Source: Eulemur rufifrons (lineage: Eukaryota; Chordata; Mammalia; Primates; Lemuridae). Taken from it: a DNA stretch of 64,000 nucleotides. The translations under genes were made by a program, and so were the position numbers. Numbering within the stretch: the stretch's first letter is position 1; each line of letters begins with the position of its first letter. The DNA lies in contig NC_090989.1 of the NCBI RefSeq assembly GCF_041146395.1, positions 250,842,843 through 250,906,842 on the forward strand, in the 5' to 3' direction. Below the pieces are notes generated by a model. It saw only the letters and a list, made by a program, of their open reading frames with translations, did no database searches and was not told where the DNA came from. Positions 29,661-64,000 of the stretch are shown here, in pieces.

Positions 29661-31320
29661 GTTCTTAGGGAAGCTTGGATCAGTGAATTACTCTACAAAT
29701 GCAAATGTCATGGTATAGTTCAGGCAGACCTATGTTCTACAGAATTAGATAATTTCCTTATATTTGCCCTCTAAACTGTCCTATAACTGAAAGTTATCAT
29801 TTATTCCTGAAGAATTGTGTTTTACTATGAATATTTTCTCAAAGAAATGACAAACTGAATGACAACAAGGGCCACACATAAGCCTGATCTGAGAGATTTA
29901 CTTCTCAGTGTAGGAGAAACTGTATGAAAGAATTGGACAGAGCTTGGTGCAATACTTCCTGAACTTTTAGTTCCCCACTTGTGTTACTGGTTAAAATTAA
30001 ATAAGTGAGACTCTGGGAAATATCCTGTCAATTATTGTGATTCCTTTGTTTAGACCACAGAGGCTACACTTGGGGGACTGAACGTATGAATTCTCCCTGA
30101 AGGAAATGAATGTTCCCACTGTCAGTCACTTAAGGAAATTCTTGGCTGGATGGGGAGGTAGCGAGGGATTTTTTTTTTTTTAGTCTCTGGGTTCATAGTA
30201 CTGAGTCAGTAAGAAGATTCCGGAGGTTTCCATCGATGAGAATTAAGCCAGTGCTCTGCCACATGTAGGATTTCTGGGTCTAGGCAGAGACCTGTGGTCA
30301 AGAGTTTGGGCTCCTAGGATTGGTTAATTTTAACATCAATTGTAAACTGCTGTCTGCATTGGCCTTTGTAATCCTCAAGCCTTCATTAAAATCTTGTTGA
30401 ATGTTACACCTTGGTCTTGGCTATGCTTTGGGGAATTAAGGGATGTTCCTGAATCTATGTTTGAGACCCAAGTAGTATGAAACATTTTGCATTCCCGGGA
30501 AGCTAGTTAAGAGTCTGTAAGAGTGGTCCCGCAAAATTCCACAGCAGCAGCAGTGGTGTTAAGCACAAGAGCTGGCTTTGGGAACAATCAAGCTCTTGGT
30601 CAATTTTTCAAACATAATAAAGTATTCCTAGAGAATCTCCAGAGATGTTTGGTTAGGGTCAGGTTAAGATACCAAGTAGAATGGACTTCCTGTAGTCTGT
30701 GGGATTAGGCATTGAAAGGAAGTGCTATCCCCAAGATTAAAGATGCCAGAGATATCTTGGCTATGGAAATGACAAGCAAAACCAAAACAAAACAAAAATT
30801 GAACTAAAACCTTATTTTTAAATTCTGCATTTAATATTAGTGAGGCCTTTTCATAATTATTGCCCATTTATTTTCCCATTAATTGCCTTCAGAAGTCCTT
30901 TATCCAACCTGATTGGTAAAACAACAAAACAATTCCACACAGTCACTTAAAATTTTGTACCTTAAAAATGTGACTCCAAACTTTTCCCCTCATGTTTAGT
31001 GTCCATTTGTTTTACCGTCATTTCTTAAATGTAGTTTTATCATTTTCTATTAAATAACTGATTTGTAAGAGCTCTTTTGTGTATTAGCCCTTTATTGTTT
31101 TGCAGACTTCTTTCCCCAGATTGCCTTAGTGTTTTTTGTTTGTTTTTTAAGTCTGGAATTCTGATGTCCATGTTTTGTTTTGTTTTAAAACCCCAAGCCT
31201 AAACTACTCTAAGAATAAGGTGATATCTGAGCTGTCCTCTCCTGAAGACCACTTGAAGCTGTGTGGGTGGCAGGACAAAAGGGTGTAGGGGCCAAGACCC
31301 TTGACACCCCACCTCCCCGC
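29661..31320. other. Intergenic, unassigned
   Basis: No gene or confident repeat. AT-rich; 30920-31150 has weak L1-antisense character. Confidence 0.4.
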
Positions 31321-31329
31321 GCCCCCGCG

Positions 31330-31650
31330 GTTCGCTAAAAAAAAACCTGACATGAGGTTGATTAACAGGAAAAAAGGCATACAAATTTATTTAATGTGTA
31401 TACACGGGAGCCTTCAAAATAAATACCCAAGCCCCAATGGGAATCAGAAACTTATATAGCATTTTGAGGTCACAGAAAGAATGCGGGCTCCGAGCATGGC
31501 CACAAACAGATTTTAGTGGCAAGATAGGTTACGGGAAAAGAAGCTTGGCTAGGAAAGGTGGCCTTGTTATGTAGCTGAAGCCTCCCGGGTAGCAGCTCTC
31601 AGAGATGGCTCTTTTCTCATCTTTAAATCTTTCCTGGATGGGACAAGGGA
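31330..31650 (-). repeat. Possible LTR-like fragment upstream of NFX1
   Basis: 'gattaacaggaaaaaaggcatacaaatttatttaatg' followed by 'gggagccttcaaaataaat' resembles a dispersed mammalian repeat, probably an LTR remnant. Family not recognised. Confidence 0.3.
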
Positions 31651-31719
31651 AGGCCTAGTTGCATGAAGGGCATGGCAGCGTGAGAGCGCAGCGAATCTCA
31701 AAAAGAAAAACACAATGAT

Positions 31720-31969
31720 TACGCAAATCCCAGCTCTCCCTCCGGCAAGCCTCGCCACCTCCAGCTACTTGCGCCCTACTTCCGCCCGATGCCTGGCGCA
31801 TCTGTCTGACGTCAGGGACGCGCCGTGCGGTATATTCCGGCCGCGCAACACCGTTGGCGGTCTACCGGCTCGCGGATGTGAACATTCTTGTGGCGCCGGA
31901 AGTTCGAGGCACGTGACCGGGTGACAGTGCTTGCTTGGCTGCGAGGCTCGCTTTAGGCTGCAGCACGGG
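31720..31969 (+). promoter_or_regulatory. NFX1: NFX1 CpG-rich promoter and 5'UTR
   Basis: GC-rich and without a TATA box. A perfect CRE palindrome TGACGTCA lies at 31807-31814, an ETS site CCGGAAGT at 31896-31903, and an extended E-box CACGTGAC (USF/TFE type) at 31910-31917. The start region reads cgggATGGCGGag, which overlaps a YY1-like core. The transcription start is probably between about 31830 and 31930. Confidence 0.8.
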
Positions 31970-58943
<26,974 letters not shown>

Positions 58944-59328
58944 GTAAGTGGTGAGCACACCAGCTAGCAATGCTTGCATACTTTTCTGAAACCTTATTTA
59001 TGGTTGTCATGATACACATCAATTGGTCTCAAACCTGTAGCCACAGAGATTCTATTCAGCTCTGGTATCTTGAGGAGAGAGGACTAGAGATAGAATGCTT
59101 AGACGGTTTTTATCATTTTACTTGCATATTACCAGTATAGGTCAAACTCCTATATAATTTGGACTATAGATTTTAAAATGCTATTTTAAAGTAACTGCTT
59201 TAAAAGGACCTAGAAAGGCCAAAGTAATCTTGCAAAAGAACTTGAAAGACTTACACTACCTGATTTCAAAACCATAAAGCTACACTATTTGTGACACTGC
59301 AGTTATTAGTATAAAGATAAACTAATAA

Positions 59329-59452
59329 GCTGGGTGCTATATTCCCAGCTACTTGGAAGGCTGAGGCAGGAAGATTTGAGGCTGGGAGTTTAAGACCAGC
59401 CTGGGCAACATAGCAAGACCCTGCCTCTTAACAAAAAAAAAAAAAAAAAAGA
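59329..59452 (+). mobile_element. Alu right-arm monomer
   Basis: 'agctgggtgctatattcccagctacttgg' to 'gcaagaccctgcctctt' plus A-tail; actaata flanks both sides. Confidence 0.85.
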
Positions 59453-59848
59453 CTAATAGATCAATGGAAGAAAAATAGATCAATGTCCAGAAATAGATCC
59501 ACACATATACAATCAATTGACTTTCAACCAAGATGTTAATCCAATGGGCAAAGTCTTAACTAATATTACTAGAACAAATGGGTGCATGTATGGAAAAAAA
59601 AAATGAATCTCAACCCGTATCTCAGTCTTTATGCAAAAATTTATTCTACATGAATCACAGATATAAATCTAAAATCCAGAAACATAAAGCTTCTAGAAGA
59701 AACTATATGGATATTTTAATGACTTTGGGGTTAGTTAAAGATTTTGTGGACAAAAGGACTAACTGTAAAAGAAAAAATTGATAAATTGGACTTTATCAAA
59801 ATTTAAAATTTCAACTCATCAAAAGACACTTTAAGAAAGTGAATAGGC

Positions 59849-60136
59849 TAGGTCTCACACCTGTAATCCTAGCAATCTGGGAGGCCAAGCATGGAGGATC
59901 GCTTGAGCTCAGAAGTTCACGACCAGGTGAGCAAGAGTGAGACCCTGTCTCTACTAAAAAGAAATAGAAAAAATTAGCCGTGGTGGTGCATATCCATAGT
60001 CCCAGCTACTCGGGAAGTTGAGGCAGGAGGATCACTTGAGCCCAGGAGTTTGAGGTTGCTGTGAGCTATGATGATGCCACTGCACTTTAACCAGGGCGAC
60101 AGAGCAAGACTCTGTCTCAAAAAAAAAAAAAAAAAA
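59849..60136 (+). mobile_element. Alu in L1
   Basis: Starts without the canonical ggccgggcg ('ggctaggtctcacacctgtaatcctagc') and ends 'gacagagcaagactctgtctc' with A-tail. Confidence 0.88.
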
Positions 60137-60378
60137 AGATAAATCATAGGTTGTATCCAGAATATTTTAAATATTCCTATAAATCAATAAAAAAGATGAA
60201 CAACTCAAAAATGTGAATGAATGACTTGAAAGATACTTCACAAAAGAAATCATAAAAATGGCTGAAAAACACATGGAATGTGCTTAACATAGACTTAGCA
60301 TTTGACTCAGTATTTCTACTCCTAGGCATACACCCAAGAGAAATGAAAATATGTGTCCCCACAAAACTTGTAAATGAG

Positions 60379-60500
60379 GCTGGACATAGTGGCTCATGCC
60401 TGTAATCTTAGCACTTAGGGGAAGCCAAAACAAGAGGATCACTTGAGGCCAGGAGTTCGAGACCAGCCTGAGCAACATGGCAAGACTCTGTCCCTACAAT
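60379..60500 (+). mobile_element. Alu left-arm fragment
   Basis: 'ggctggacatagtggctcatgcc' to 'gcaagactctgtccctaca'. Confidence 0.8.
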
Positions 60501-60555
60501 GGAATATCATTCAGCCATAAAAAGGAACGAAGTTCTGGTACATGCTACAAAGTAG

Positions 60556-60939
<384 letters not shown>

Positions 60940-61229
60940 GGACCACGTACTGTATGATCCCATTTATATGAAATATCTAAAATAGACAAATCCATAGAGA
61001 CAAAAAGTAGGTTAGTGGTTACCTAGGGCTGAGGGAATGTGGGATGAAGGGTAATGTCTAAGGGGTTTGGCGTTTTTTTTTTTTTAGTTAATGAAAATGT
61101 TCTAAAATTGATTGTGGTGGTAGACACACACTCTGAATATACTAAAAGCCATCGAATTGTATACTTTAAATGGGTGAATTATGTGGTGTATGAATTATGA
61201 CACAATAAAACTGTTTAAAAAACAAAGAA

Positions 61230-61965
61230 ACCCCAGTGAGGTACCTTTTCACACCTACTAGGATGGCTAAAATACTCATGACCAAATGTGGGCAAGGGTA
61301 GAGCATCTGGAACTCTCATACATTGCTGGCAGGTGTGTAAAATGATACACCCACTTTGAACAACTGTATGGCAGTTTCTTATAAAATGAAACCTTTGTGT
61401 ATCGTATGAGCCAGGCTTTCCACTCTTAGATATTTGCATACCTAAGTCACAAAAAGACTTGTACAGGAATATATGTTCATAAGAGCCCCAAACTGGAAAC
61501 AACCCAAATGTCCATCAACAGAAGAAGGAATAAATAAATTATGGTATTTTCATACAGTGGAATACTACTCATTGATAAATAGGAATGGACTAGTGACATT
61601 TGCAACAAGATAGATGAATCTCAAAAACATTACATTACATCAAACAAGCTAGATACAAAAGAGAACTTACTCTATGATTCTTTTTATATGAAATCTAAGA
61701 ACAGATAAAACTAATCTTTCATAATAAAAATTAGAACATGATTGCTTAGAGGTGGAAATTGGAAGAAGGCACAAAGAAATTTTCTGGGTTGATAGAAATG
61801 TTTTTGTTTTTTTGTTTTTGATAGAAATATTTGATATCTTGTTTTGGGTGGTGGTTACACAGATGTATACAATTATCAAAGTATATCAAACTGCCAAAGA
61901 TATGTGTTTATTATATGTTAATTATACCTCAGTGGGAAAAAAGGGAAAGTATATGAATAGAAAAA
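61230..61965 (+). repeat. Second L1 3' copy in tandem
   Basis: Starts again inside ORF2 ('aggatggctaaaatactcatgacc', 'gtcacaaaaagacttgtacagg', 'aacccaaatgtccatcaacag') and ends 'tatgttaattatacctcagtggg'. It repeats ORF2 regions already seen at 60300-61200, so it is a separate insertion. Confidence 0.85.
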
Positions 61966-62495
61966 AATTATTTTAAAAATTTGTGAGTATAAGAGTATGT
62001 TTTCAATGTTTTCTCCTTTGCTCGTCATCTCTCTTGTTATTAGAATCTTGAAATAGGTCAGAAGAATCTAATTCAGTTTTCTCTTACTGCAGTTATCCCC
62101 GCTTTGCTGCCCAGAGTGGATGTTGCCCGTTAGTCTCTGATTAAACAGACTGAAAGCTCACTGTATTTTTAGGTAGCCAGTTTGGTCATGGGACAACTCT
62201 AATTGTCCCAGTTTTTTCTTTTATTGAACCAACATCTGCTGCCCTGAAATATACTCTCATTGGTCTGCTTTTCTCCACATTTTATGTTCCTCCTGGGAGG
62301 TTCAAAATCAGCTGTTATATATTCTCTTCCCAGTGTTTCCTTTCCATGCCTAACAGCTGTGATTGCTTCATTTCTTCTCTGTGAAACGTGCTTACCAGAC
62401 CACACATTCTCTTAAAAGTGATTACAGCGATGCCAGTTTTCTTGTGGGATTCATCAGAATCCGTATTGCTCAAAGCTAGGTGTTCTCTGAGTACT
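61966..62495. other. NFX1 intron 7, unassigned
   Basis: No gene or confident repeat in this stretch. The same is true of 62651-63170. Confidence 0.45.
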
Positions 62496-62529
62496 TCCTT
62501 GAGATTTTTTTTTTTTTCTTTATTATTAA

Positions 62530-62599
62530 AAAAATATGGAACGCTTCACGAATTTGCGTGTCATCCTTGCGCAGGGGCCATGCTAATCTTCTCTGTATT

Positions 62600-62630
<31 letters not shown>

Positions 62631-62636
62631 GAGCAC
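62530..62636 (-). ncRNA. RNU6 (pseudogene): U6 snRNA retrocopy (pseudogene)
   Basis: The minus strand from 62636 reads GTGCTCGCTTCGGCAGCACA onward through ACAGAGAAGATTAGCATGGC to GTTCCATATTTTT, full length (107 nt). The only difference I see from human U6 is G to A at position 38 (GGAACAATAC). The T-run is followed by AATAATAAAG and an A-run. Perfect 14-bp duplications tccttgagattttt lie at 62637-62650, touching the 5' end, and 62496-62509. No PSE or TATA box at the U6 gene positions, so it is a retrotransposed copy, probably not transcribed. Confidence 0.95.
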
Positions 62637-63177
62637 TCCTTGAGATTTTTGACTGAGACAGATGACTGTTTAAATGTGTCCTGATTATTTTCCAGGCTAA
62701 CCCTTCTGCAGTCTATTCTCTATGGAGTAGAACTTCAAGGCTTTAATCACCTGTTCTGAATCCTGCCCCTGCCTGTGGGAACTCCCCTCAGTTTTATCCC
62801 TGGCTCAAGTGAAATAATCTTCTGTTCAAGCTCCTGTTTTTGATAGTGTCCTCAGGAGAATGTCAACTCTATGCACAGTTTGATTATCTATTATGTTATA
62901 TGGGTCTGCATTTAACAGAAGGTGTAGAGAAGCTCTATCCAGGTATTTATCAGACATATAATCACAAACCCATGCCACACAGTAATTCTCAGAATCTCAG
63001 TCGGGAGAAACAGTATTCGGAGAAGATAGCTTGCAGTATCTGCAGTCCATGCATTCGCCCACCTAGCCCCCCCTCCCTGTTTTTCTGTTTTTACAATTGC
63101 CCTTAGTCAGCATGGATTCTGGGGAACAATGTATCGGTGCCTTCTAGATTTTTCTTTATTTTTTTTATTTTTATTTT

Positions 63178-63560
63178 TTTTAAACAAAGGAAATTTATTC
63201 TCTCATAGTTCTAGAGGCTCAAAGTCTGGAGCCTGGAGCACAGGTACAAGATACTGAGTCAAACACGCTATCACATTTAAAGCTATTTGGTGTATGTCAT
63301 GTCCACTCACATTCTATTGGTCAAAATGAGTCATATGGCCACGCCCAAAGTCAGTGAGGTTTTCAAGGAAAGAGGGAGTAAAAGATCAAGAAAAATAATA
63401 CCATCTGCCTCATATGCCATTTTCTGTTCATTTACAAAGTCCTTATATTCTCTTGTTCCAGCAATAAGAGGCGATTTTGTGTAGGCAGAGGTGAGAGGTC
63501 TGGGCGGCTTACTAAATTTCTTGGTTCAGGCGCGCCCTCTACTGCTGACAAAGTGAAATG
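63178..63560. repeat. Probable interspersed repeat, family unknown
   Basis: 'aaaggaaatttattctctcatagttctagaggctcaaagtctgg' and 'attctattggtcaaaatgagtcatatggcc' are phrases common in mammalian LTR or LINE relics. Confidence 0.35.
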
Positions 63561-63751
63561 CAATTTATTTAACAGATGGCACCAGAAGTTTGTGTGTCTT
63601 GTGATTTTGTGCTTCTTTTTTCTGTAGGATACTAATTTCCAACATTTGCTTTCTTCTTTCATTCATTATCGCTAGTTCTTTCCAAGTCTTAAATTGCACA
63701 TTCCTGTCAGATAATGGCAACTACCTAAATTTCTCCACAATCTTCAAAAAC

Positions 63752-63775
63752 CGCACACACACACACACACACACA
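63752..63775 (+). repeat. (CA)n microsatellite
   Basis: Eleven to twelve CA units near the right end of the window; the remaining sequence to 64000 is unassigned intron. Confidence 0.9.
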
Positions 63776-64000
63776 TAAAATTTAAAATTGTGAATAAAAT
63801 AACCCACCTATAAAATAACTAGAAGACAAACAATACTATACGTTTCTAGTTACAAGTAGGAAATAAACATCTAAAGCAAAGCTAGCCAACCCAGCTTCAG
63901 AGCTCACTCTGGAGAGAGTCTAGGAGAGACTGTGCAAAAAATAGGAATGTCAGTGTGAGACCTAGTGGTGGTAGAACACAGATAAAATCACTTCTGGAAA

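Noticed and set aside
62530..62636. Functional U6 gene
   Set aside because: Flanking target duplications and an A-run mark it as a retrocopy; no PSE or TATA at the required upstream distance.
63752..63775. (CA)n tract as a regulatory or Z-DNA signal
   Set aside because: Short ordinary microsatellite deep in an intron; no further evidence.

Overview
This is vertebrate nuclear DNA from a primate, almost certainly a strepsirrhine and probably a lemur. The evidence is split genes with GT/AG introns, CpG-island promoters, dozens of Alu elements in both orientations, and ancient MIR, L2 and L1 relics. Many Alus carry the lemur-type linker (minus-strand form ctatatatatttttagctg), and two L1 3' ends look lemur-specific. 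The locus corresponds to human 9p13.3, with gene order BAG1 (minus), CHMP5 (plus), NFX1 (plus). No operons, CRISPR arrays or prokaryotic features are present.

Layout. 1-6161: 5' half of BAG1 on the minus strand (exons 3, 2, 1 at 2419-2501, 4193-4321, 5711-6161); exons 4 onward lie left of the window. 1-984 is a plus-strand poly(A)-ended sequence in BAG1 intron 3 that looks like a retrocopied 3'UTR. 6162-6536: GC-rich head-to-head promoter. 6537-21279: complete CHMP5 coding sequence in eight exons (219 codons), with 3'UTR to about 21945. 21950-31700: intergenic, mostly L2, L1 and Alu. 31720-31969: NFX1 promoter. 31970-58943: NFX1 coding exons 1-7 (about 527 residues, roughly the N-terminal half). 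The rest is NFX1 intron 7, holding two tandem L1 relics and a retrotransposed U6 snRNA copy.

The three genes are not one pathway. BAG1 is an HSP70 co-chaperone with a ubiquitin-like domain, CHMP5 is an ESCRT-III accessory subunit, and NFX1 is a nuclear zinc-finger/RING-type regulator that also carries a poly(A)-binding-protein motif. BAG1 and CHMP5 share a promoter.

The most notable observation is in BAG1 exon 1. The codon that is the AUG of the BAG-1M isoform in human is GTG here, the codon at the human BAG-1S AUG is also GTG, and the first in-frame AUG is 12 codons further on, inside a homogenised 18-bp coding minisatellite. The upstream CTG start of BAG-1L is kept. Other observations concern transposon archaeology: an L1 nested in a TIR transposon nested in a MIR, a minute poly(A) retroinsertion inside an Alu, and one-and-a-half Alus sharing one target-site duplication. 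I found no evidence of a novel multi-gene system.
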